A stretch of DNA of 6,948 bases from Alphaproteobacteria bacterium UBA7371 (GTDB lineage: Bacteria > Pseudomonadota > Alphaproteobacteria > UBA8317). Positions 1 through 6,651 of the stretch are shown in pieces. Position numbers and translations under genes: made by a program. Under the pieces are notes generated by a model, which was not told the origin of the DNA, did no database searches, and was given only the letters and a program-made list of their open reading frames with translations. Numbering within the stretch: the stretch's first letter is position 1; the number at the start of each line of letters is the position of its first letter. The DNA lies in contig DKOD01000141.1 in the NCBI GenBank assembly GCA_002469865.1, positions 1-6,948 on the forward strand, read 5' to 3'.

Positions 1-816
1 TATCTGATTGCCACCCCCATCGGCAATCTTGGCGATGTCACGCTTAGGGCAATCGAGATATTACGTGGGCTCGATGTCCTTTATTGCGAGGATAGTCGGG
101 TAACCAAAAGATTGTTGGAGGCCCATGATATTCGCCTTCCCTTGGCGCGTTATGATGACCATGCCGGGGACAAAGAACGCGAAGAAATCGCCAGAAGAAT
201 CGAACAGGGGCAAGCCGTGGGCCTCTGTTCCGATGCCGGCACCCCGGTGATTGCTGATCCTGGTTTTAAATTGGTCCGCCATTTGCGGGCGCGCAATCAA
301 CTGGTCACTGGCGTTCCTGGACCCAATGCCGCCATCCACGCATTGGCGCTTTCCGGCCTGCCGAGCGATGCTTTTTTGTTTGCCGGTTTTGCACCCAACA
401 GAACAGGCGCCAGGAAAAACAGCTTGGCTGTGTATCGAGAATTAAAGGCCACACTTATTTTTTATGAGGCGCCCCATCGGCTTGTGGAATCTTTGCAAGA
501 TATGGGCGACATGCTTCCAGGCAGAATGATGGCCGTGGCTAGGGAATTAACCAAAACCTTTGAAGAATGTCGGGTCGCAACGGCAGAGGAATTGGTCGCC
601 CATTACTTAAAACATCCACCTCGGGGTGAATGTGTGGTGCTGTTGGGCCCACCCGATTTGGGGGCCCTCCGCTGGGATGAGGCGCGTCTTGTCCGGGCCA
701 TTGAAGAGGATCAGGGCCAGTCAAAACCTAGGGCTTTGGCGCGGGATTTAAGCGGGCCATCGGGATGGCCAAGCACTGAGATTTACAATTTTATGATGGC
801 CAACAAAAGATCATGA
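1..816 (+). CDS. rsmI: 16S rRNA (cytidine(1402)-2'-O)-methyltransferase RsmI, 5'-truncated by window edge
   Basis: RsmI uses S-adenosylmethionine to methylate the 2'-O-ribose of C1402 in 16S rRNA, in the decoding centre of the small subunit. The frame is open from base 1, so the start codon lies outside the window; 271 residues are visible and roughly 10-30 are probably missing, judged against the about 286 residues of E. coli RsmI. Family motifs in order (visible numbering) are ATPIGNL at 4-10, EDSR at 30-33 (usually EDTR), SDAGTP at 77-82, DPG at 86-88, PGP at 106-108, SGLPSDAF at 118-125, IFYEAPHR at 153-160 and RELTKTFEE at 181-189. These belong to the tetrapyrrole methylase (SAM-binding) superfamily. 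The C-terminal helical tail (about 225-271) is divergent but has the family's spacing. It is the first visible gene of a same-strand group that continues to gshB. Identification is firm. Confidence 0.96.
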   Translation, partial: YLIATPIGNLGDVTLRAIEILRGLDVLYCEDSRVTKRLLEAHDIRLPLARYDDHAGDKEREEIARRIEQGQAVGLCSDAGTPVIADPGFKLVRHLRARNQLVTGVPGPNAAIHALALSGLPSDAFLFAGFAPNRTGARKNSLAVYRELKATLIFYEAPHRLVESLQDMGDMLPGRMMAVARELTKTFEECRVATAEELVAHYLKHPPRGECVVLLGPPDLGALRWDEARLVRAIEEDQGQSKPRALARDLSGPSGWPSTEIYNFMMANKRS

Positions 817-874
817 CCAAAAATGGTGATTTTTTCCTGCCCAATCGGTTAAACTCACCACGACCAAATCACTT

Positions 875-882
875 GAGAAGGA
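875..882 (+). promoter_or_regulatory. Ribosome binding site of the BON-domain gene
   Basis: The purine-rich GAGAAGGA ends eight bases before the ATG at 891. It decides the start of the BON protein. A longer in-frame reading from the ATG at 813, which overlaps the rsmI stop, would add 26 residues without signal-peptide character and would bury the secretion signal. Confidence 0.75.
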
Positions 883-890
883 TACGCCTG

Positions 891-1502
891 ATGCGGAATA
901 ACAAAGTCACATCACTCTTAATCGGGGCAGCTTTTGCGGCGGGCTTATCTTTAGAGGCCCAAGCCTACACCTTTGAGATCCCCGACAGCCTTGTGCCCAA
1001 TATTGACTTGCCTGACATCAGCAGCATCACCATACCCGGCGAACAACTCGCCAGGGATAAGCTGTTGATGGGCGAGGTTGTCAATGAACTCTATCAAAAC
1101 CACAAAAAGATTTATGATGGCGTTGTGGTGAATGTCTTTAATGGCCGTGCGGTGGTGGCAGGGCGCATTGCCAAGCAAGCCGACCATGAGGTTATTCGCC
1201 GGGTGCTTTCCTCGGTGGAAGGGCTTAGTGAGCGCCATGTCGATGTGGAAATCGGCGAGCCGAGGGATGCAAGAACCATGGCTGCTGATCGAAGCATTGC
1301 CACCACCATCGAAACCCTTTTTTTTGGTGATAGCGACGTCCGGGTGCTGAATTATTCGATAATTGCTTATGGTGGTGTCGTCTATATTATCGGTGATTCC
1401 CTGACCAAGCGCGAATATGACCGGGCCATTGAGGTGGCCAGCCGGGTCAATGGCGTGCGCCAGGTGGTGGATCATATTCGTGTGGGGCAAGCTGGTCAGT
1501 GA
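891..1502 (+). CDS. Exported BON-domain protein (OsmY/DolP-like)
   Basis: This is a predicted periplasmic or outer-membrane-associated protein of 203 residues. Residues 1-25 form a signal peptide: a basic start (MRNNK), a hydrophobic core (about 7-20) and an AQA cleavage motif at 23-25. There is no lipobox cysteine, so it should be soluble or peripheral rather than a lipoprotein. A linker rich in Pro, Asp and Ile (26-50) is followed by two BON-like units. The first spans about 64-122 and includes VVVNVFNGRAVVAGRI; the second spans about 134-198 and includes VYIIGDSLTKREYDRA and VNGVRQVVDHI, with the family's conserved glycine and hydrophobic pattern. BON domains usually bind phospholipid or act in envelope integrity (OsmY, DolP). 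The start at 891 is chosen for its ribosome binding site and signal peptide. The gene lies 74 bases after rsmI, and its TGA overlaps the next gene's GTG. The fold call is firm; the specific role is unknown. Confidence 0.85.
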   Translation: MRNNKVTSLLIGAAFAAGLSLEAQAYTFEIPDSLVPNIDLPDISSITIPGEQLARDKLLMGEVVNELYQNHKKIYDGVVVNVFNGRAVVAGRIAKQADHEVIRRVLSSVEGLSERHVDVEIGEPRDARTMAADRSIATTIETLFFGDSDVRVLNYSIIAYGGVVYIIGDSLTKREYDRAIEVASRVNGVRQVVDHIRVGQAGQ

Positions 1503-2308
1503 GTGGGGATGTCATCGCTGACCTAAACCAGCGTTTGGTTGCCTTTGGCCAGGGTGAGGATCATGGCGATCTTTTCAACCTGCTGATGGCAGCCATGGAC
1601 CCAGCAGGGGATCCCTTCAACAGCCCGGCAACACGGGAACATATGAATGGTATTTCCATTGACCTAAAGCTGAAGAGCCATCGTCATGGCCCCGTGCTGG
1701 GGCTGGCCCAGGTCATGGCCCAACATTTTGATGGCAACCGCATGGAACGGGGTCAGGCTGTTACGCTGCATGATGCCATGTCCAGCGGTGGTGGTCATCC
1801 CGATTTGCTGAATTTCCTGGCCCTGATCCTGGCGCGGCAATCTGGGCTTGATGCCCTGGCGGTGGACTTTTTTGGCGCCCATCTTCTTCACCTTGTCTAT
1901 GGCGATGAGCAGGCATTGATCGATCCCGGTCAGATGTTTGCCATTTTGGAGCCGGGGGATTTGCGGGCCTTATATCAAAACCTGACCGGCGATGACCGGG
2001 AGGTGACAGAAGCCGATATCGTGGTGGTTGATGACCGCGTGATGTTTGTTCATGTGCTGCGCCTGGCCAAGAATAGGGCCATGAAGCAAGGCGAAGAACA
2101 ATGGGCCATGCAGCTTTTGGAACGTATGTGCTTGGTGATGCCTGAATCGCAGGATATGCAATTGGAACGAGGTTTGGCGGCAGGCAAATCAGGGCAGATT
2201 TCTCGGGCTATCCTTCAAATCACTGGTCTTGTTGAACAAAGTGATGACCGCCATATCATTGAAGAGGGTAGGCTTGCCCTGCAACGTTTGCGCAACATGC
2301 TCAATTAA
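1499..2308 (+). CDS. Divergent SirB1-like protein (transglutaminase-fold region plus helical-repeat C-terminus)
   Basis: This cytosolic protein of 269 residues has no signal peptide or membrane segment. It resembles the SirB1 family (transglutaminase-like fold followed by a tetratricopeptide-like tail). The centre, about 98-158, reads as the family's conserved block: a helix LLNFLALILARQSGLDAL, then FFGAHLLHLVYG in the place of the usual PGHF-LV strand, then LIDPGQMFAILEPGDLRAL in the place of DPF-GG-LL. The tail (about 180-267) has alternating amphipathic helices, with ERMCLVMP and LERGLAAGKSG resembling the SirB1 helical repeats. The usual PGHF motif is altered to FGAH, so family membership is inferred from pattern and order. 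No catalytic Cys is evident. The GTG start overlaps the BON gene's stop by four bases (GTGA), implying translational coupling; the next in-frame ATG would remove 29 residues. No biochemical function is assigned. Its position directly before gshB suggests only co-expression. Confidence 0.7.
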   Translation: MSGDVIADLNQRLVAFGQGEDHGDLFNLLMAAMDPAGDPFNSPATREHMNGISIDLKLKSHRHGPVLGLAQVMAQHFDGNRMERGQAVTLHDAMSSGGGHPDLLNFLALILARQSGLDALAVDFFGAHLLHLVYGDEQALIDPGQMFAILEPGDLRALYQNLTGDDREVTEADIVVVDDRVMFVHVLRLAKNRAMKQGEEQWAMQLLERMCLVMPESQDMQLERGLAAGKSGQISRAILQITGLVEQSDDRHIIEEGRLALQRLRNMLN

Positions 2309-2312
2309 CATG

Positions 2313-2318
2313 TTAGGG
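2313..2318 (+). promoter_or_regulatory. Ribosome binding site of gshB
   Basis: TTAGGG ends eight bases before the ATG at 2327, in the 18-base gap after the preceding stop. It supports the ATG at 2327 over the TTG one codon upstream at 2324. Confidence 0.55.
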
Positions 2319-2326
2319 TATTTTTG

Positions 2327-3262
2327 ATGAAGATTGCCGTCCAAATGGACCCGGTTATGGCTGTGGATCCTCATGCTGATTCCACCTATGCGCTCATGCG
2401 TGAAGCCAGCAAACGTGGTTATGAGCTGTTTCATTATCAGCCCACATCTTTGTCCCTGCGGGGCAAAAAACTGACCGCCATGGGTGAAGAGGTTGAGATA
2501 TTATCGGGCAACCCCCATGCCCGTCTGGGGCCACGTCAGAGGCTTGAACTTTCCCAGATGGACGTCTTGTTGCTTCGCCAGGACCCACCCTTTGACATGG
2601 CCTACATCACCACCACCCATATGCTGGAACATGTCATGGATGATGTCCTGGTGGTGAATGACCCGATTTGGGTGCGCAATGCCCCAGAAAAATTGCTGGT
2701 GATGCATTACCCGGAATTGATGCCAGAAACCCTCGTCACCCGAGACCCACAGGAAATCAGGGCCTTTCGGGAGGAATTTGGAGACATCATCATCAAACCA
2801 CTTTTTGGCAATGGTGGGGCCGGTGTGTTCAAGCTCACCCGTGAGGACCCAAATTTGGCAAGTTTGTTGGAAATGTTTGCCGAACGCTCAGCCGAACCTT
2901 TGATGATCCAGCGTTTTCTACCTGATGTCGCCGCCGGTGACAAAAGGATCATCCTGGCCGATGGTGAGGTGGTTGGCGCCATCAATCGTGTGCCCCAGGC
3001 TGGTGAGGCACGTTCGAACATGCATGTGGGCGGAAGGCCAGAAAAAATATCCATGTCATCACGTGATCACGAAATATGCGCTGCCATTGGTCCTATGTTG
3101 AAAGAACGCGGCCTGATTTTTGTGGGCATTGATGTGATCGGCAATCACATCACAGAAATCAACGTCACGTCGCCCACAGGGTTGCAGGAACTGGACCGTT
3201 TTGATGGCATCAATTCAGCTGGTATTTTGCTTGATGCCATCGAAGCGCGCCTTGCGTCATAA
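2327..3262 (+). CDS. gshB: Glutathione synthetase
   Basis: GshB is the second enzyme of glutathione synthesis. It ligates glycine to gamma-glutamylcysteine using ATP in the cytosol. The 311 residues match the family's usual length (316 in E. coli). The N-terminal domain carries MDPV (7-10), DST-A-M-EA-KRGYEL (18-33), RQDPPFD-AY (84-93) and NDP-WVRNAPEKL (111-123). The ATP-grasp part carries IIKPLFGNGGAGVFK (155-169, the glycine-rich loop), QRFLPDV-AGDKRI (195-208), NRVPQAGEARSNMHVGGR (220-237) and GIDVIG-HITEINVTSPTG (267-284), with the metal- and substrate-binding residues of the family. It is complete and intact. It is the last gene of the same-strand group from rsmI, which is a recurrent setting for gshB in alphaproteobacteria as I recall it. 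Very sure. Confidence 0.97.
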   Translation: MKIAVQMDPVMAVDPHADSTYALMREASKRGYELFHYQPTSLSLRGKKLTAMGEEVEILSGNPHARLGPRQRLELSQMDVLLLRQDPPFDMAYITTTHMLEHVMDDVLVVNDPIWVRNAPEKLLVMHYPELMPETLVTRDPQEIRAFREEFGDIIIKPLFGNGGAGVFKLTREDPNLASLLEMFAERSAEPLMIQRFLPDVAAGDKRIILADGEVVGAINRVPQAGEARSNMHVGGRPEKISMSSRDHEICAAIGPMLKERGLIFVGIDVIGNHITEINVTSPTGLQELDRFDGINSAGILLDAIEARLAS

Positions 3263-3296
3263 TATGCCGAGATGGCAGACTATGGGTGGGTGTTTG

Positions 3297-3318
3297 CCGA
3301 ATTGACCTCAAGTTTCGG
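3297..3318 (+). terminator. Possible weak terminator hairpin after gshB
   Basis: The arms CCGAA (3297-3301) and TTCGG (3314-3318) enclose a second small stem, TTG (3302-3304) with CAA (3309-3311), around the loop ACCT. A two-base bulge (GT) lies on the right side. This gives about eight pairs. The following bases, TCCTTTGCTC, are pyrimidine-rich but not a true T-run, so intrinsic termination would be inefficient. The position, 35 bases after the gshB stop and before a candidate olsB promoter, fits the end of the upstream transcript. Confidence 0.35.
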
Positions 3319-3322
3319 TCCT

Positions 3323-3352
3323 TTGCTCAAAAACAATAAGATGCAATATAAC
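3323..3352 (+). promoter_or_regulatory. Candidate sigma-70 type promoter for olsB
   Basis: TTGCTC at 3323-3328 and TATAAC at 3347-3352 are separated by 18 bases. The -10-like element differs from TATAAT at one base; the -35-like element is poorer. It lies in the 156-base gap between gshB and olsB, about 65 bases before the olsB ATG. This is a by-eye motif only. Confidence 0.35.
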
Positions 3353-3418
3353 CAAAAACGACGCATCAACCCGAAGGATGAAGGCCAGGGATAATTGTCA
3401 GGGATAACCCAACATATC

Positions 3419-4219
3419 ATGACCAACGACGATTCCATTTTTGCAGCCTCCGGCAATCTGACGGTTCGCTTGGCGCGTGGCGCAGAAGAAATCACCGCCG
3501 CCCAGCGCCTACGCTATGAGGTTTTTTACGAAGAAATGGCCGCCAAGCCCGATGATATGGCAGCCCAATCCCGCCTGGACCGGGACCCTTATGATGATGT
3601 TTGTGACCATCTTTTGGTCTTGGATCTGGACCGCAGCGAAGGCCAGGTGGTTGGTACCTACAGGCTTTTGCGCGGCGAGGTTGCAGCACGACATCGGGGT
3701 TTTTACTCCACCGACGAATATGATCTTGGGCCCATTTTGGCCCAATCGGAACAACATGGGCTGAAGCTTTTGGAATTGGGCCGCTCTTGTGTCCATGCGG
3801 ACTACCGCACCAATTTTGTGATTCAACTTTTGTGGCGGGGCATCACCCAATATATTCTTCATCATGACATCGGCGTGCTTTTTGGATGTGCGAGCCTCCA
3901 TGGCGTGGAACCTGAAAAACTTGCGGTTCCCTTGAGCTTCTTGCACCAAACCTGCTTGGCCCCGGCACCATGGCGGGCCCGGGCGGTGGATGATCGCTTT
4001 GCCAAGATGGATATTCTTGACCGGCCCGTGGACATGAAAGAGGCCCTGGCCGAATTGCCACCTTTGATCAAAGGTTATTTGAGGTTAGGCGCGTATATTG
4101 GCGATGGCGCTGTGGTTGATCATCAGTTCAACACCACCGACGTGCTGATCATCTTGCTCACGGAAAATATCCCTGAGCGCTACACACAACGTTTTGAGCG
4201 GGACGACGACCAAACTTAA
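3419..4219 (+). CDS. olsB: L-ornithine N(alpha)-acyltransferase OlsB (lyso-ornithine lipid synthase)
   Basis: OlsB transfers a 3-hydroxyacyl group from acyl carrier protein to the alpha-amino group of ornithine, giving lyso-ornithine lipid. OlsA then acylates that product to ornithine lipid, a phosphate-free membrane lipid. The 266 residues show the family's GNAT-like pattern in order: AAQRLRYEVFYEEM (27-40), RDPYDDVCDHLLVLD (55-69), VVGTYRLLR (77-85), GFYSTDEYDL (94-103), LLELGRSCVHADYR (117-130), LLWRGI-QYI (137-146), LFGCASLHG (154-162), LPPLIKGYLRLGAYIGDGAVVD (213-234) and FNTTDVLIIL (237-246). The ATG start is chosen as the first ATG in frame. A TTG at 3395 would add eight residues, and neither start has an ideal ribosome binding site. 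No olsA is visible. The 3' end overlaps the convergent maeB. Related acyl-homoserine or hemolysin-type acyltransferases are possible, but these motifs favour OlsB strongly. Confidence 0.88.
   Translation: MTNDDSIFAASGNLTVRLARGAEEITAAQRLRYEVFYEEMAAKPDDMAAQSRLDRDPYDDVCDHLLVLDLDRSEGQVVGTYRLLRGEVAARHRGFYSTDEYDLGPILAQSEQHGLKLLELGRSCVHADYRTNFVIQLLWRGITQYILHHDIGVLFGCASLHGVEPEKLAVPLSFLHQTCLAPAPWRARAVDDRFAKMDILDRPVDMKEALAELPPLIKGYLRLGAYIGDGAVVDHQFNTTDVLIILLTENIPERYTQRFERDDDQT
4216..4219. other. Shared palindromic stop (TTAA) of convergent olsB and maeB
   Basis: TAA on the plus strand at 4217-4219 ends olsB, and TAA on the minus strand at 4218-4216 ends maeB. Both stops come from the same TTAA. The coding regions overlap by four bases, and no terminator can fit between them. 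Confidence 0.9.
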
Positions 4220-6489
4220 CCCGTCTCACCCGTCAGGTCATAAGCTGCCAGGGCAGCCAGATGCACCAGGTCCGACACGGTCGCACCCATGGGCGCGATC
4301 TGAACTGGTTTTTCCAGACCAACAAGCAACGGACCAATCAAGGTGGCACCGCCCAATTGCTGAAGCATGCGCGCACTGATCGATGCAGAATGAATGGCCG
4401 GCATCACCAGCACATTGGCCGCGCCCGATAGCCTTGAAAATGGGTAGGTGCGTTGGGACAGATCGTAATTAAGGGCCACCGATGGGGACATCTCGCCTTC
4501 ATATTCAAAATCAACACCCCGTTCATCCAACATGGCGACTGCCTCGCGGGTGTGGCGGGCACGCTCACCTTCGGGCTGGCCAAAATTAGAATAGGACAGC
4601 ATGGCCACCCTTGGCTCAAAACCAAAGCGTCGGGCCACTTCTGCCGACATGATGGCAATATCGGCAAGATCTGAAGCCTTGGGCATTTCGGTGACAAGGG
4701 TGTCGGCCACCAGGACGGTGCGCCCCCGGGCGATCACCAAGGTGGCGCCCATGACCTTCATGCCAGGCTTTGGATCAATCACCTTCAGCACGTCATTGAT
4801 GGCCACGGCGGTGTTTCTGGTGACGCCGGTCACCATGCCGTCGGCTTCACCCTTGGCCACCATGCAGGCTGCAAAAATATTGCGGTCGGTATTCACCAAA
4901 CGTTGGCAATCGCGCATCAAATGGCCCTGGCGCTGCATGCGCTCATAGAGGAAGTCGGCATATTCTGCCCGCCGTTCAGAAACACGGGCATTGTGGATTT
5001 CCACGCCATCCAAATTATCTAGGCCAGCCTTTTCCATGGTTTCGCGGATCAGATGTTCCCGCCCAATCAAAATAGGCGTTCCCAGGCCGCTATTGCGGAA
5101 GGACAGGGCGGCACGGATAACTTGCTCTTCCTCGCCCTCGGCAAAAACCATGCGCTTGGGGTTTTTTTGCACCTTATCCATGATCGATTGAAGCGAGGAG
5201 ACGGTGGGGTCCAAGCGGCCGGACAATTCGGTCCGATAGGCCTCAAAATCCATGATGGGCCGGCGGGCCACACCCGTTTCCATGGCGGCCTTGGCCACGG
5301 CCACGGGCACCGTGGAGATGAGGCGCGGGTCAAAGGGCACGGGAATGATGTAATTGGGGCCATATTTTGGCCGCGCACCGGCATAGGCATTAACAACTTC
5401 ATCGGGCACATCGGCCCGGGCCAATTCAGCGATCGCATGGGCCGCGGCAATCTTCATTTCTTCATTGATGGTGCGCGCCCGAACATCCAAAGCACCCCGG
5501 AAAATATAGGGAAAGCCCAAGACGTTATTGACCTGATTGGGGTAGTCCGAGCGTCCGGTGGCAATGATGGCATCGGGGCGAATGGATTTGGCTTCCTCGG
5601 GCATGATTTCAGGGACGGGGTTGGCCATGGCAAAAATAATGGGCTGCTCGGCCATGGAGGCAACCATGTCCGGGGTAAGGGCCCCAGCCACGGAGAGGCC
5701 CAGGAACACATCGGCACCTTGCAAGGCTTCTTGAAGGTTGCGGGCCTCGGTTTCCACCGCATGGGCAGATTTCCATTGGTTCATGGATTCTTCGCGGCCT
5801 TGATAAATGACGCCGGTCCGGTCGCAAAGGATGATGTTTTCATGGGGCACACCCATGGCTTTAATCAATTCCACACAGGCAATGGATGCTGCCCCGGCGC
5901 CGTTGGAAACAATTTTGATTTCATTCATCTTCCGGCCGGTCAGATGCACCGCATTGATTAAGCCTGCTGCGGCAATGATGGCGGTGCCATGTTGGTCATC
6001 ATGAAAGACCGGAATGTCCATGAATTCGCGCAAGCGCTGTTCAATGATAAAGCATTCTGGGCTTTTAATATCTTCCAAATTGATGCCGCCAAAGGACGGC
6101 CCAAGAAATTTTACGGCATTGACAAATTCATCGACATCTTTGGTGTCGACTTCCAAATCAATGGAATCCACATCGGCAAAGCGCTTGAACAAAACAGCTT
6201 TGCCTTCCATCACAGGCTTAGAGGCCAGGGCACCAAGATCACCAAGTCCTAGGATCGCGGTGCCATTAGAAATCACCGCCACGGTGTTGCCGCGGGTGGT
6301 GTAATCATAAGCAGCATCGGGGTTGTCGGCGATGGCTTGGACGGGAACAGCAACGCCTGGTGAATAAGCAAGCGATAGGTCACGTTGGGTGGACATCGGC
6401 TTGGTGGGAATGATTTCCAATTTTCCTGGCTTGCCATTGGAATGGAAGCGAAGGGCCTCTTCATCGGTGAATTTGTTATTCTCTGACAT
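4216..6489 (-). CDS. maeB: NADP-dependent malic enzyme with C-terminal phosphotransacetylase-like domain (MaeB type)
   Basis: This enzyme oxidatively decarboxylates malate to pyruvate and CO2, normally reducing NADP+, and so links the TCA cycle to pyruvate and NADPH supply. It has 757 residues, the usual length of the hybrid family (about 750-770). The malic-enzyme part (1-430) shows AYSPGVAVP at 41-49 with the likely catalytic Tyr42, KAVLFKRFADVD at 97-108 with Lys97, metal-binding acidic residues in NLEDI (Glu139, Asp140) and DDQHGTA (164-170), the Rossmann loop SNGAGAASIA at 195-204, and MANPVPEI at 288-295. The phosphotransacetylase-like part (about 445-757) shows VFAEGEEEQVIRAA, ADGMVTGVTRNT (549-560), DTLVTEMP (596-603) and MLSYSNFGQPEGER (630-643). 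In characterised relatives this domain lacks activity and mediates acetyl-CoA inhibition; the same is inferred here. The ATG is supported by GGAAGGG nine bases upstream. Coenzyme preference cannot be read with certainty. Confidence 0.95.
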   Translation of the reverse strand: MSENNKFTDEEALRFHSNGKPGKLEIIPTKPMSTQRDLSLAYSPGVAVPVQAIADNPDAAYDYTTRGNTVAVISNGTAILGLGDLGALASKPVMEGKAVLFKRFADVDSIDLEVDTKDVDEFVNAVKFLGPSFGGINLEDIKSPECFIIEQRLREFMDIPVFHDDQHGTAIIAAAGLINAVHLTGRKMNEIKIVSNGAGAASIACVELIKAMGVPHENIILCDRTGVIYQGREESMNQWKSAHAVETEARNLQEALQGADVFLGLSVAGALTPDMVASMAEQPIIFAMANPVPEIMPEEAKSIRPDAIIATGRSDYPNQVNNVLGFPYIFRGALDVRARTINEEMKIAAAHAIAELARADVPDEVVNAYAGARPKYGPNYIIPVPFDPRLISTVPVAVAKAAMETGVARRPIMDFEAYRTELSGRLDPTVSSLQSIMDKVQKNPKRMVFAEGEEEQVIRAALSFRNSGLGTPILIGREHLIRETMEKAGLDNLDGVEIHNARVSERRAEYADFLYERMQRQGHLMRDCQRLVNTDRNIFAACMVAKGEADGMVTGVTRNTAVAINDVLKVIDPKPGMKVMGATLVIARGRTVLVADTLVTEMPKASDLADIAIMSAEVARRFGFEPRVAMLSYSNFGQPEGERARHTREAVAMLDERGVDFEYEGEMSPSVALNYDLSQRTYPFSRLSGAANVLVMPAIHSASISARMLQQLGGATLIGPLLVGLEKPVQIAPMGATVSDLVHLAALAAYDLTGETG

Positions 6490-6498
6490 GGCGTTTGG

Positions 6499-6505
6499 CC
6501 CTTCC
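6499..6505 (-). promoter_or_regulatory. Ribosome binding site of maeB
   Basis: On the minus strand GGAAGGG lies nine bases before the ATG at 6489. It is the strongest Shine-Dalgarno sequence in the window and fixes the maeB start. Confidence 0.75.
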
Positions 6506-6554
6506 GTTGTTTCCTGCCCTGATGGGGGTTTGATTTGTTATCTATCTTACGTCT

Positions 6555-6583
6555 TATTTTCACAACTGATGCATCTTGTCCAA
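6555..6583 (-). promoter_or_regulatory. Candidate maeB promoter
   Basis: Reading the minus strand, TTGGAC (6583-6578) and AAAATA (6560-6555) are separated by 17 bases. The spacing is ideal but the -10-like element matches poorly. The plus strand of the same -35-like site reads CTTGTCCAAG (6575-6584), so its CTTG/CAAG ends form an inverted repeat. A by-eye suggestion only. Confidence 0.25.
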
Positions 6584-6598
6584 GCCACCCCGGACCAT

Positions 6599-6628
6599 GT
6601 TACGCCTTAAGACCTAATAACGCGTAAC
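6599..6628. repeat. Inverted repeat GTTACGC-N16-GCGTAAC upstream of mutS
   Basis: Perfect 7-bp arms lie at 6599-6605 and 6622-6628. The 16-base spacer begins with the palindrome CTTAAG (6606-6611). The repeat ends 23 bases before the mutS ATG. It could be an operator or a leader hairpin, but 7-bp arms at this spacing are not far from chance in a region of this size. Confidence 0.4.
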
Positions 6629-6651
6629 CAACACCCCCCGGCAAGAACAAA

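Noticed and set aside
824..860. Inverted repeat TGGTGA / TCACCA after rsmI as a terminator
   Set aside because: The arms are only six bases with a 25-base loop, no T-run follows, and the next gene appears to belong to the same unit.
813..890. Extended N-terminus for the BON protein from an ATG overlapping the rsmI stop (ATGA)
   Set aside because: The overlap looks like translational coupling, but the extra 26 residues hide a clear signal peptide and the ATG at 891 has a good ribosome binding site.
951..1490. A 179-codon open frame on the minus strand opposite the BON gene
   Set aside because: It mirrors the BON coding sequence, has low-complexity His/Ile/Asn composition, and shows no credible domain.
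2306..2315. A 10-bp perfect palindrome TAACATGTTA at the stop before gshB
   Set aside because: Several 10-bp palindromes are expected by chance in about 7 kb, and this one is partly formed by a stop codon and a ribosome binding site.
3264..3276. TGCC / GGCA mini-hairpin just after gshB
   Set aside because: A four-base stem with no T-run is too weak to call; the structure at 3297-3318 is a better candidate.
3509..3949. A 146-codon open frame on the minus strand opposite olsB
   Set aside because: It is antisense to a strongly conserved OlsB frame and carries no motif of its own.
5053..5961. A 302-codon open frame on the plus strand inside maeB, rich in Gly and His
   Set aside because: It lies entirely antisense to a well-conserved malic enzyme. 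Its composition is what results from reading that gene backwards, and it has no recognisable motif.
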